Shown: one piece after another, positions 25,540 to 37,135 of the stretch
How the letters are laid out: every line of letters begins with the position of its first letter
Position numbering within the stretch: the stretch's first letter is position 1
NCBI GenBank assembly: GCA_963681505.1
Contig: OY811984.1
Span: forward strand, 2,660,272-2,724,271
Length of the DNA stretch: 64,000 bases
Source of the DNA: Eunapius fragilis
Lineage: Eukaryota; Porifera; Demospongiae; Spongillida; Spongillidae
Direction: 5' to 3'
Notes under the pieces: generated by a model
Told to the model about the DNA's origin: nothing
Databases searched by the model: none
Seen by the model: the letters and a program-made list of their open reading frames with translations, nothing else
Made by a program: the position numbers and the translations under genes

Positions 25540-27800
25540 TTATCATCTTTATTGCTATGCAAAAACAAGACTGATTCAAGCCTAGCAGGATCCATCCGCC
25601 AACTTTTACGTTCGACTATGAGTTTCATCTACGAGAAGTCTCTCTCAGACGGAGCACTGGACACGGTATGGCAAGATATTTGCATTCTAATTTTGCAATA
25701 TTCGGAAATTTTTGCTCCACCACATTGTTCTCCAATTCGTCATGGTACTGACATGTACTCCCACAACTGGTCCATCACCTTTTCTCTCAAACCTTTGGCC
25801 GTCACTTCAATGCCTCTGTTATGCTGCTGTAGTGATTTTGCAATAAACACCAAGCATGAAACTATTAACTGTCTTACAAACCTCAAAGTCATAGAATGAA
25901 TCCAGTGGTATTTGCACAGCAGTGGCCAATGGAAGATTCTGTGATGCTGGTTGTACTTGTTCATGCATCCAGACTAGCCACATTCTCCAGCTCATCCACA
26001 AATTGCTTGATAGCTTCTTTATCTTGTGGAGGCAACCAACTGAGGCTCTTGTGTCCAGGATGCACAAGTGCAGCATCAGTTTGAAGGGCTGGAGACAGGT
26101 CAAACTGCTTCCCAAATCCATCTTTGAGACTTGTGTAAAAATCAAAGACTTACTCAGGTAAGTTCTCCCATAACTCAACATCTAAATGTAAAGAATGCAT
26201 TAACAATCATACGAAATGAGATCATTCCTAACATAATGCACGTGCATCATTTATACCATGCATACCTAAATTCCATGGGGATGGTGGACCTGGCATTTCT
26301 AGTGCGCCATTAAGAGTAGTAACCAATCTGGAAAAACTACATAGAGTAGGGTACTTTTCCCCTTCAATGAGAACAGCCATCTCTCTTAATGGTATCAATA
26401 ACTGACACTAAAGATCAACAATTAATTGTTATAGACATACACAATAAATATTATTCCTGACCAGCTGCTGTGCTAATGTCCATTGTCATACACTGAAAGG
26501 GGGGGGATATGTTGAACTCTCTGCACATCTCTGTGATAAATGGCTTCAATCCTAAACCCCGCTCCAACATGTAATATGTTGAGTTCCAACGGATTGTGAC
26601 ATCTTTAATTACAGTAAGAGCTACAGAATGAGGAATAATATCGACACCATCTATTTCATCTGTGAACAGTAAGCTTCATGCGCTGTAACCAATCAAAATC
26701 CCCAATATACCATGTTAAAAGGTCCAAAAGATCTTTTTCAGCTTTGATCCTCATCCTTTGTAACTGTTTGAGGTGTTCTGATCGTTGAGCACTGTTCTGT
26801 ATTGAATTTATCATATCACGGAACAGTTGGATGAAGTCATGTGTTTGATGATTTGGAACCTGCTAAATAGATTAATGATATTGTGCCAATTTATATATTA
26901 ATCATTTGCAGTTTAGGATGGATCAATAGCCTGTTTAATATTGAGATTGAATGTGTGACATGCACAAGCAGGATTTTCCTCAACCACATCCTCATCAAGA
27001 AGCTGCTGCTGTACAGCAGCTTTTTGAAATTTGCACCATTATCAGTTGTGATGCTATCCAGCATCACAACTGATTTTCAACAGACACAGCAAGTACAGTA
27101 GACAATAGTTTCCAGTTGCATTTTCCAGAAGTGTCCGATGTCACCCTATCAATCCAGTGACCAGTCACTGCTACAAAAGATTCCCCAGTAGGTAGTGTCG
27201 CACTGTCTGTTTTTAAGGATATGGATGTGTCATTAAGTGTGGATGGAAGGAGGCATGCAGAGTGTGCTCTGACCATAAGTGCTAACGCATGCTTTTGTTC
27301 TTCATTGGTAAAATGTGGCACAAGGTATGCATCAAGACCTAGGTCACTTTTTGGCTGATTTGAGGACACTGCTGACTTGGAAGCTACATCAAAATTTGCA
27401 GACTCATCACTAGATGAATATGTAGTTCAATCAAACAGCAGAGCAATATAAATTCTACAATCACTCACATGTTGTGTTGCTGAAGTAAGTGCTTCTTCAT
27501 TTTACTAGTAGATCCGTCTACGCGGGGTACCCACATGATTACTTTGGCCTTCTCACAAGGGTGCATAGAGCCCATTTCTTGTGGCGACGAGACAGTTTAA
27601 ATGATTCCATAGCCATGTGTTTGCGAACTTCGTCCAGTTGCAAACTTTGCTACAGCATCCTCTGGCTTCACATCCGCGAATTTCCTTTTTCTAAGTAGGT
27701 TCGTCTACTCTTGCCTGATTTTCTAGTTCCTGAAGCACACAACAATCGGAAGACATCTTTGCTGATTGGACACATGGCCATCTGTGAAACTTCCTGGCTG
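25540..27800 (-). pseudogene. hAT (ZBED-type) transposase remnant
   Basis: In coding order on the minus strand: an N-terminal part near 27800-27500; FVAVTGHWIDRV (27150 region), matching the DDE-core start of ZBED/hAT proteins; TDNGANFKKA and NPACACHTFNLNIKQAI (about 27040-26920); a Leu/Gln-rich helix (LFRDMINSIQNSAQR); DVTIRWNSTYYMLERG (about 26600); LVTTLNGALEMPG; LSWLPPQDKEAIKQFVDEL; and the dimerisation-type tail FPNIAKLECKYLAIPC with relics of the SERVFS block. Several stops and frame changes are present. The gene order is complete, so this is a nearly full-length, inactivated hAT copy. I did not find its short terminal repeats. Confidence 0.78.
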
Positions 27801-28139
27801 CTACGGCCGAAGTTTGTAAAATAAATAAATTGACGGCCAGAGTTTACGGTCAGATCACGTGCTTCTTTTGAGTGACAGCCACGGTCACTGCCAAACCATC
27901 TGAGCCATCAAATGAAGATGATCCCGGGTGGCATCACTGGTTATAAGTCTCAATGACAACAAGCCCTCTAAAAAATAGAAATACATTGTTAGGTGTCATG
28001 CACAGCTGACACTATGCCAATGTGTTGTCAGGGGAATGGATAAGTAATTTGTGGGAGGCAATTTAGGAGAGAGGAAACCTTGATATGGAACATGCTGTAT
28101 GGTACACACAACAGGTTAACTGACAGACAGCTTAATCCA

Positions 28140-28500
28140 GTGTTTCACCGCTAAAAGTACATGTACAGTGTACCTTAGTCTGCATTTCTTAATCTGTTGC
28201 TAGGCATGCCTGGCACTTCCTAAATGCCAACTGGAGGCCTTTAAAACCTCCGATAAGTTGTGCTGATACATTGTCTGCCGAAAAAATGGTCAGTGCTCCA
28301 TGAACAGTGTAACTAGTTCCATCTGGAAATTCATTGATAATACCCTAATGAGATTGGACAATATAAACAGGACAATATAAACACAATAAGTTTAATTGCA
28401 ATTAACCTGTTCAAGTTCTTTGAGTTCTTGAACTAATGGTTCAAGTATGGTGTATATACCGTATGCTTTGATATCACTGTAGTAGGAAATATTAAACAAA
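28140..28500 (-). pseudogene. Fragment of the two-gene transposon's finger/transposase-like gene
   Basis: The minus strand gives IKAYGIYTILEPLVQELKEL, a GGTTAAT..CAG-like break, then YTVHGALTIFSADN and IGGFKGLQLAFRKCQACLA. The same positions in the 48330-52807 gene read IAKYGSNKILEPFMADI, TFRGTLTLVSGDN and IGGFKQLSSAIRKRRLCMA, with the intron at the same place. It is a second, diverged member of that family, cut off near 28500 by the start of the inverted duplication. Confidence 0.75.
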
Positions 28501-28515
28501 TATATACTCTTTAAT

Positions 28516-29676
28516 GTCTAATGTCCTGGGCGTACTGTGGAGCACGTTTGTACATTGCGGGGTACTCGAAACTAAGTTTTTTTCGTCCCGCGATGACGAC
28601 GATTCTAGCGATGTATGACAGTTTTTCCACATTGTACAGGTCCTTATCTGTTTTGGCTGAAGCTTTGAAGGCCTACGCCCTTCTGCTGCTCTTACAGCAA
28701 CGCATCATAGCAGAGGTACCCAATACCATGCGTACATACAGAGCACCTTCACATAGTTCAAGTCGCATCATGATGGAACTCATGCAATCTACTAGTGCCT
28801 TCAACTCGACCCAACACCGTTCGGCTTTAGTTTGATCTTCATCTTGTGAGGGATACCATGAGAAGTTAGCATCCAGGCCTATGAGCTCATGATTTCATCC
28901 AGCAGCCTGGACTTACAATTTTACTCCTATTGGCATTGAAGATGTCAATGAAACACTGGACAAGTAACCATGGATTCTGAAGTAGTTCCTGGTCTGAGAA
29001 GCTTCCAAATCGCATCACATCTATTGTGCAACATACCAAAGCATACCCCAAATGCCGGGACAAGCTACAGCTTCCAAATGGTACCTGTACCTGCCACAGA
29101 TCTCAGCCTTGGTCTTTATACAGTGTCCTTGCAAACGTCAACCCAAACCATTTTTCAATTTCATCAGTGGTTGTCCATGGACATCATTTCTTCTCCAAGA
29201 GAACGGATGTGGCTTCTACACAATCAGGCATGCTATAAAGAATAGCTTCCAAATAGCAGAGAAATTTCCAAATTCAGGAATCACACTCATTGGAAGTTGA
29301 CCACTATATGTTTAGGCTGCTCTTTGCACTCATCCATGCTTATGCCATCTTCCAAAACCCAGTTCAGTCCATGGACCGTGAGAGGATTATCAGGATCTGG
29401 TTCTGTAGTGACATTTCCTAGCAGCAGCTGCATGCTCTCATTAGAAATGTCCCCCAATGCAGGCTGGTCTTCATCTTCCATGTCTGACCCATTCATCATC
29501 TTCTGGAACATTGTGACCAGTACCTTTGTCTTCGTTTTCATGCAATTCTGACTTGGTGATAGCAGGAGGTTACAATTGCAATGGCAGAGGAGTTTCCAAT
29601 GGTACCACAACTTCCAGGGGCATGGCTGCTTCAGCCCCAGCATTTCCTCCACCTTCAAAAATAATTTAATAAACAA
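28516..29676 (-). pseudogene. piggyBac-like (PGBD) transposase remnant, left arm
   Basis: An acidic N-terminal stretch (GSDMEDEDQPALGD, 29287-29676) is followed by the PGBD domain start WTTTDEIEKWFGLTFAR, then DPWLLVQ/CFIDIFNANR-like sequence, SWYPSQDEDQTKAERC, WVELKALVDCMSSIMMRLEL, GTSAMMRCC and KDLYNVEKL, ending IRH. This order matches the first two thirds of DDE_Tnp_1_7 proteins. Several stops and frame changes occur between 28850 and 29280. The last 225 bp are repeated, inverted, at 32465-32690. Confidence 0.65.
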
Positions 29677-32464
29677 TCATAACAGAGCGCTCATTTTTAC
29701 TGCATGACTATACAGTTATTCTGTGTCACACACTGCACATACACATCACCCATACAGTACTGCCCTCATGTGAAATACCCAATATAAAAATTAAAAATAA
29801 AATAAGCACGGTATTGTACTAATAGCCATGCCCTACAGATTTATCTGATGTGGCAAAATTAAGTCACATATGTGTATATGCATTGGCCTTGCCATGTATA
29901 CGTAGTAAAATTTTCGCATTAGCAGCTAGCTACTGTCCAAGGTATTGAAGGTATCACGTTCAAAAAAAATGTTATACATAAAACCACTTCGCGTTTAACC
30001 TTAAAGTGGACACCGTGATAGTTGAGTATAAAATTTTTTTCCTACTCCACAATGTTTGAAATCAGTTTTATCAATAATGACTTGAGCTATAAAAATTCTA
30101 ATAATGCAGTTTCGTTGGCAAACTAGTTTTCCAAAAGAATTTGAAATTGTAGCTTATCACGTGACACCTTACTTTCTATTTTGGGGAATTTGTGTTCCTC
30201 TCCCTGAAAAACATTTTAAGCTGATTTCTCCCCTATTCGGAAACAGATCAGGCTAAACATTGCCATATAACTACCCCATATATAACTGCACTACTTGGTC
30301 GGGCCGAAAGTTGAATGCGCTAAACGGTTCGAGGACCGCGGCTGCAAATGTGTTGTTTTAGAGGGAAACGCATCTAGCTGATTGTCGCTTATTGCTTTGA
30401 TTTTTGGCTACCGTACCTAAACAATGCATAGAAGACAGGTATCTGTATCTGAAACGCTAGTTAACCGAGAAGTTTCGTTTACTCTGCCGCTAAAATGTTG
30501 GCCCTGAAAAGTTAGCCATTTTCGGATGAATAACATTATAATTATTGACAGTATTGTGGTTATCGTGGTTATGATTGAGACCGAGCAAGTTGAAAACGGT
30601 TCTTTTCAGAACCAAACGGAGAGTCCATTAGCACGCAGGCTGCCACGAAGAGCTGGCAGACAGGGACCACCACTTTGGGAAGGTTTGAAGTGTATACACA
30701 TTTATAAATGTACATGTATGCATATATTCATATTGTAACTCCAACTACCCACCAGGCAGTAACCCATCTTTTCACGGTGATTGCATTAAGGTGATAGGGT
30801 ACCCTCCTGGAATTTGAAAAAAAATCATACTAGCTTGTAGCCTGAGAGCATCTTAGAGGACCGTATCATTTTGACAGTTATTAGATAAGCAGTAAAAATG
30901 GTACAAATATTCTAAGAACAAAACGTTATAATTGGTTTGTTGAAAACTGTAGTGCTTAAAAATCACCAAATTTGGAGGATAAATATGAAATAATATCATT
31001 TTTCGTTTGGTGCATTCGTTTTGAAACGGAGCAGTAGGTTTGTGCCAAAGCTTATACTAACCATCGTTTCAGGGTGAACTAATTAGGCTACTCATGGATT
31101 ACTCATGCTGGGCATTCCAGAATAGCTACTTTATCGTGATTACACGTTCTTCATTACTTAATTGTCCTTTTGGTGCATCGATAACGTTACTACCCTTTCC
31201 CACAAATGTACAGCAATTTTTTACAAAGTTACGCATCCCTGGACGCCATATTTGTACCTTGAAATTGAAATGTTATTAATAGATAGATTTTTGGTTTTCG
31301 GCTATTTAGAAAAAAGTAACTTATTTTGAAAACAAGGACAAGATATTTTCCTACGCGTACGCTCTTCTTGGTGCTTAGCTCCTATCGTAATAATATGCTC
31401 AACACTTGATCATAAGGTCTGTTGTCCTGAATGTGCAGGAAAAAGAGTTTTTACCGTTCGTATTTCAAGGTGCTCGTAAAACAAGCGGTGCTAGTGTTTC
31501 TGCGCGTTATTGAAATGCTATCAAGGTGGCATATCTTAAACAATAAGGTGGATTCTCTCCGAATTATATACGGTACTTGAACAGAACTACCAATTGTTGA
31601 TGACGTATTTTAATAATTCAGACCCCAAAATACATGGCGGACTCAAACTGTGCATGCGTGCGCGAATTGCCGCTGCGAACCTGCCGCTTTAGGGTTTCCT
31701 CTTGGAGTGCTCCTTGGCTTCAAACCTTCCCAAAGTGGTGGTCCCTGTCTGCCAGCTCTTCGTGGCAGCCTGCGTGCTAATGGACTCTCCGTTTGGTTCT
31801 GAAAAGAACCGTTTTCAACTTGCTCGGTCTCAATCATAACCACGATAACCCACAATACTGTCAGTAATTATAATGTTATTCATCCGAAAATGGCTAACTT
31901 TTCAGAGCCAACGTTCGAGGCAAACATTTTAGCGGCAGAGTAAACGAAACTTCTCTGTTAACTAGCGTTTCAGATACAGATACCTGTCTTCTATGCATTG
32001 TTTAGGTACGGTAGCCAAAAATCAACGCAATACGCGACAATCAGCTAGATGCGTTTCCCTCTAAAACAACACATTTGCAGCCGCGGTCCTCGAACCGTTT
32101 AGCGCGTTCAACTTTCGGCCCGACCAAGTAGTGCAGTTATATATGGGGTAGTTATATGGCAATGTTTAGCCTGATCTGTTTCCGAATAGGGGAGAAATCA
32201 GCTTAAAATGTTTTTCAGGGAGAGGAACACAAATTCCCCAAAATAGAAAGTAAGGTGTCACGTGATAAGCTACAATTTCAAACTCTTTTGGAAAACTAGT
32301 TTGCCAACGAAACTGCATTATTAGAATTTTTATAGCTCAAGTCATTATTGATAAAACTGATTTCAAACATTGAGGAGTAGGAAAAAAATTTTATACTCAA
32401 CTATCACGGTTTCCACTTTAGGCAATAAGGTTATCTCTGGCTCTGGATTGTTTTTTAAGTTCAT

Positions 32465-32690
32465 GTGTGTTACGCACAGTACCAGGTACCTCTGCTATGA
32501 TGCGTTGCTGTAAGAACAGTGGAAGGGCTAAGGCCTTCAATGCTTCGGCCCAAACAGTTAAGGACCTGTACAACGTGGCAAAAACTGTCAAATATCGCTA
32601 GAATGCCAAAATGGCAGAACGAAAAAACTTTGTTTTGCGTACCCTGCGATGTACAAAAATGCTCCACGGAGCACGCCCAGGACATTAGAC
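32465..32690 (+). pseudogene. piggyBac-like transposase remnant, right arm
   Basis: An inverted copy of 28516-28740: VPGTSAMMRCCKNSGRAKAF, then VKDLYNVAKT, one stop, and a decayed end at the GTCTAATGT terminus. Only this last segment of the gene is present on the right. Confidence 0.6.
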
Positions 32691-34225
32691 ACTCCCAACG
32701 TCATATACTCCGCCTTGCATGCATTCTATATGCCAATCTCATATATCTTTCAATATTAATTGGTGCTGCATCCATTGCGCATGCCATCAGCACTAGTCTC
32801 ATCCATTCCATACGTTCAGTACACAATGTACTACACATACTGCCAACACATGATCAGGGGCCAACTATTTTGCCTATATTTAGAGGAAGTGGGCTCCTGG
32901 AAAAAGGGAAAAACCGAGTTCAAACTGCTCAAATTGTTCATGAAGTGCAGCAGCAGCAGACTTTCTTGCCACCACTACGTTCTACATTGCCGTGTGCTAG
33001 GTAAACAATTCTGTATTTTGTGAATTGCATGCATTGTGTGGGTTGTTTTATACGCATCAACAAAGAATCAGGTAGATAGGCTTTTTTCTCCAACACAAGG
33101 GCTATGAGTGCAGGGTGAATTACAGCATCTTCATCATCCATTTCATTCCTTTGTCACGCATCTCTTTTTGTCCACCAATGGGCATCTCACTGTCATCCTT
33201 GTTCAACAAACAGAATAGAGAGGCTTTGGATATGCCAAAATAGTAGGCAGCACGATCAAGGCAAGGTTTATAGAAGCAACAGGAAGCATCTAGAACACCA
33301 CAGTGCTGATGATCACTCTATACACTTGAATCAGATTTGGATAGGAATCCAGATCCAGAGAGTGAACAGGAACAAAGGAACAATCAGGTTCCTGCAGGTG
33401 ATAAAAGTGAACAAGAACAACCAGTCGTACCTCCTGCAGCACTAGAAGAAATTCCCAAACAAGTTCAGGAAGAGGAGGTCCCAATAACAGAGTGGGAGTG
33501 TAGTTACATAACCAATTAGTAATAATTTGCTAGTTAATTGGACAATCAGCTGTGTATATATGTTGATGTATGTGCATGCTGAATCAGTTGAGTCTGTTGC
33601 CGCTCTTATGACCTTGATTGTGACCATTTCCTCGGTGGGTTCTACAGCAGTATCAATTGAAACATTACTACCTAGAGGGGAACCAAGAAGAGAAGCTTGG
33701 TCTAAACTAATCCTACATAGATCAGGGACATGGGAGAGCAGAATGTGGCCTGTGGATTCAGCACAAAAAAGTGGTTGGTTGAGGACAGCCCAAAGGCAGT
33801 AGCTTTTCATGTTCCATCAGCTCAGTATCATTGATAACATTCAATTCTTTGCCATCTCAGAGAAGAATATCTCAAGAAGCTTTAAAGTCAAGAGTGTATG
33901 TCAAGGCAGAATTGTAAAGAGCCAAGTGGGTCACCATGATGAACACCAAGAGGGGGAATTAAAAAACCGAAATAATGTTTTGCAGCCTCTAGCATTTTGT
34001 ATCTTCTTATGCTGTTAAAAGGATTCTTAAATCCAACTTGCCTATAACATTGGTAAAAGGAAGTTGGCATGATATAATCAAACACTAACTCCCATGTGAT
34101 CCAATCCCCCTGTAAACGAGCAGCAAAGTCTTTGTACCATTGTGACTCTTCCACTCGATCAATGTCCTGACCTCCACCTTCAATGAGTGATCCCTCACTC
34201 CAGACATTCGAAGATATCAGCAGTG
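32691..34225. other. Region with unassigned coding-like frames
   Basis: The plus strand 33337-33519 is Glu/Gln/Pro-rich (SEQEQRNNQVPAG, EIPKQVQEEEVP). Minus-strand frames at 33140-33320 (AAYYFGISKASLFCLLN) and 34050-34200 (DIDRVEESQWYKDFAARL) look protein-like. I recognise none of them. Given the neighbours they are probably more transposon debris. Confidence 0.35.
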
Positions 34226-34640
34226 TCATGCAGAAATGTTTGGCAGTACCACAGGGTTTACATAGCGTACAGGCATCCTGCTTACTCTGATAGAATGCCA
34301 TTGTGCTGAGGCCTCTTCTGCTGCCGGAGGAGCTCTGGGTACAATTGCTGTGCTCCATCTCACCAAATGATCCAGACCGTCTTGTGGCAGTCTTCTCTCC
34401 AATATAGGGGCTTGATGATCAGTACACACAGGAGTACCCACCGGTGGCATCTCTGGCATACTGTGAACAATTTCATCATTGTAATCATCATCATCTAGCT
34501 CTGTAGTGTTCTGTGAAGGTGCAGGCTTTAATTGACTAACGTGCACCCCTTTACGGCTTGGGTAATTACCACTGTAGACAGAAGGTCCGAGTACTTTAAA
34601 GGGAGGCTGCCACGGACAATAGTATGCATTTTTAGTGCTT
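34226..34640 (-). mobile_element. Ty3/gypsy Pol C-terminal fragment (fossil)
   Basis: The minus strand carries FKVLGPSVYSGNYPSRKG followed by VHVSQLKPA, the beta-barrel region just after a gypsy integrase core, then an acidic linker and IRVSRMPVRYVNP. It is broken and old. Same strand as the larger gypsy piece at 37136-39345 and possibly part of the same insertion. Confidence 0.65.
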
Positions 34641-34804
34641 TTTTAAAAGCTTGGCCAGAGTACTACTCATTGCATTGTTTTACGTTTTTCGCCCCCCGCG
34701 TTTCTGCGAAAATAAAGGATCTTTTGAGCTTTAATTGTGTCCGTTCTCGATTGCGGAGTAAAGTGGGTGTGGTTACAACGTGACGTCAGAAAAGGAACTC
34801 ACAA

Positions 34805-37060
34805 ATGGTAAATAGTTGTGTGGCTGCTGGTTGTTCCAATACTCCCAGCGATTGTGTAAGCTTATTTAAGTTTCCAAGCGATGCTACCGTAAGGCGACAG
34901 TGGGAAAAGCAAGTTCAGCAAACTCGAGCTCAGTGGAAGGTAACCGATCACTCGTATCTTTGCAGTGATCATTTTAATGAGGACTGCTTTGAAGTTGATT
35001 CAACCCTTGCATCACAGTTCGGAATTAAGAAAAGGAGGCCTGGGGTTGTTCCCACTATATTTCTTAGGCAATTGTCAGAGCTGGTGCACGAGGATCAACC
35101 GTCGACATCGCAAGCGCTCAAAAAGACAGCAGATTCCAGCCCCAAAGGCTGAGAATATATTATGCAAATGAAAAAGAGGAGCTGTAGAGAAGTGAGAGAG
35201 ACACGAGGTGAGGTAGTGATCAGGCCAGTTGAATACAATCTTGATTACCATTGTGTACAGATTGTCAGGGAATTACTTGTAGTACCAGCTGTGTTTGATG
35301 CTGAAACACCTGCCTCATATCCCCCCCCGCTGAGGCCCCAGAACACCCTCCAGTAGAGTCTCTGTGTCACCGCCAAAGTATTTCAGTTCAAACATGCACA
35401 AATACTTCTACATTGAAAAGGAATGCTAAGACTCAAGTAGTTCCGAAATCAATTTGTACAGGTAGGCAGGCATTAGTACTGTTTCTAGATTTTCATATGT
35501 AACCTTTCTAATTCATAACTAGAAGTGCACGTGGACACCAGACCAATTGTTATTGATGTTGGAGTACAGTGTGATTTTCACTGTTCAGATTTCTCATTAT
35601 TGGTGGACGCATCTGTACAACATGACATGGGAACACCATTGTTTATGTCAACTCCATTGGGAGATTACAATTCAATGTCTGACTCTAGTTGCTCATCATG
35701 AAACAGGCTCTTCATCAGTGGAATCATGTCACCTTTCACAAGAAAACCAGAACAGCTTGATGTTAGTAGATTTGTATCAATGCATTCATAATGCACTATA
35801 AATGTGGTACTGTATGGCTGTACACACATGTGCCATGCATGCATGCTGCTCATAAAAATGCAGCTACTTCTTATTACAATAAAGATGTTTATTTGTTTTC
35901 AGATCCCAGGAATTACCAACATCAATCAGCACACCAAACAGACAAATGGTCTATTTAGTGTTTGAGACAGCTCTCCTATCATTATTTTCTTCATGTATGC
36001 ACTATTTCCATCCAAGAAAGGTTACAAAGGTAGTAAAAGGTTCATTGTTGCGTATAGTTCAGGGATGCACCAACTGTAACAAGAACCGCACTTGGGAGAG
36101 CCAACCATACATTGGAAATATTCCAGCTGGCAATATCCTAATCTCTGCTGCAATTCTTTATTCCGGTGCTCTTCCAGCCACTGCTCTGAAGATGTTTAAT
36201 ATCCTCAATGTTGCAACCATCATCAAAGAACATTCTTTTGCCATCAGACCCAGTATCTTCAACCATCAGTTGATATTGTTTGGAAACGTAGTCAAGAGTT
36301 GCTATTGAAATCGCTGAAAGATAAAGGGGATCCCCTGATACTGGCCGGTGACGGAAGATCACAGCCCTGGTCATAGTGCAATGTATGGGTCATATTCTGT
36401 GCTAGAATTAACTTGCAACAAGATCATCGACTTTATACTGGTTCAGGTTAGTACAATTATCATCAGTATGATTTTCACAACAGTTTATTGCAGAGTAATG
36501 AGGTTGGCTGCAGTAACAATATGGTAAAAGAAGGTCTTCAGCGTGTTTAAAATTTTTTGGATGAGATGAAACTTCAGGTGGGGATGCTAGTTACAGACAG
36601 GCACCAACAGATTAAAAAGTATATACGAGAGCAACATCCCAATATTATGCACTATTATGATGTTTGGCATGTAGCTAAAGGTATTTTGTAATATCACTCA
36701 ATAGAACTCAATAATTTTGGTTTTGATTTTTCTTTCTAAATCTAAAAAGGTTTCCGAATTGTATATAAAAAAACACCACACAAACAAACCATTCTCTACA
36801 TTCTTTATTGCAGGTTACATCAGTGAACTTTTGAATGAAACAGTGAGAGTATGTGACCAAGGGCGTTCCATGCTCCTCTATACACAACAACTATCACAAC
36901 CTCATAGCCTTAGCAGTTGCTATGAGAAGCCTGACAAAATCTCTGCCATAGTAAGACACAGAAGTAGATTTAGCAGTGAGACAGACAAATATGATTTATG
37001 TGTGCACAGTATACTCAATATAACCTACATTTGCGGATACTTAAATCCAGCATAGCTAGT
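34805..37060 (+). pseudogene. THAP-domain transposase, Kolobok-like
   Basis: The ATG at 34805 opens a THAP zinc finger: MVNSCVAAGCSN (C-x4-C), FKFPSDATVRRQWEK, LCSDHFNEDCF (C-x2-H) and the closing VVPTIF. Later exons on the same strand hold GCTNCNKNRTWESQP, IGNIPAGNILISAAIL, LAGDGR, SPGHSAMYGSYSVLE, LVTDRHQQIKKY and YYDVWHVAK (the Asp residues are candidate catalytic ones), and ISELLNETVRVCD with SLSSCYEKPDKISAIVRH. Splice signals are plausible at 35458/35522, 35902 and 36681/36813. One frame change falls between LAGDGR and SPGHSA, and stops occur around 35700-35900. THAP plus this core fits the Kolobok superfamily (TTAA targets, recalled). I did not find its ends. Confidence 0.7.
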
Positions 37061-37135
37061 GGATGGAAATACATTCCTAATTTTATTTACAGCACAGTTT
37101 GAAAGTACTACTTGAACTTGTCGACCAAGCCATCC

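Larger units (their letters stand above)
28516..32690. mobile_element. 4.2-kb inverted duplication with piggyBac-like coding arms
   Basis: The ends read GTCTAATGTCCTGGGCGT and mirror each other (28516 and 32690). Outer arms 28516-28745 and 32465-32690 match; inner arms 29997-30692 and 31717-32430 match over about 700 bp at high identity, with a 1.0-kb unique centre. The left side has 1.25 kb between outer and inner arm (a piggyBac-like frame). The right side has only about 35 bp there. Either the right arm lost it or the left gained it; continuity of the reading frame across 28745 favours loss from the right. No clear target duplication flanks it. Confidence 0.82.

Noticed and set aside
30325-30350. 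tRNA B-box-like GGTTCGAGGAC
   Set aside because: No A box or cloverleaf upstream; lies inside the inverted-duplication arm.
30526-30738. Conserved short frame (ENGSFQNQTESPLARR) present in both arms of the inverted duplication
   Set aside because: Identity follows from the recent DNA duplication of the arm, not from selection; no domain and the frames diverge at the arm edge.
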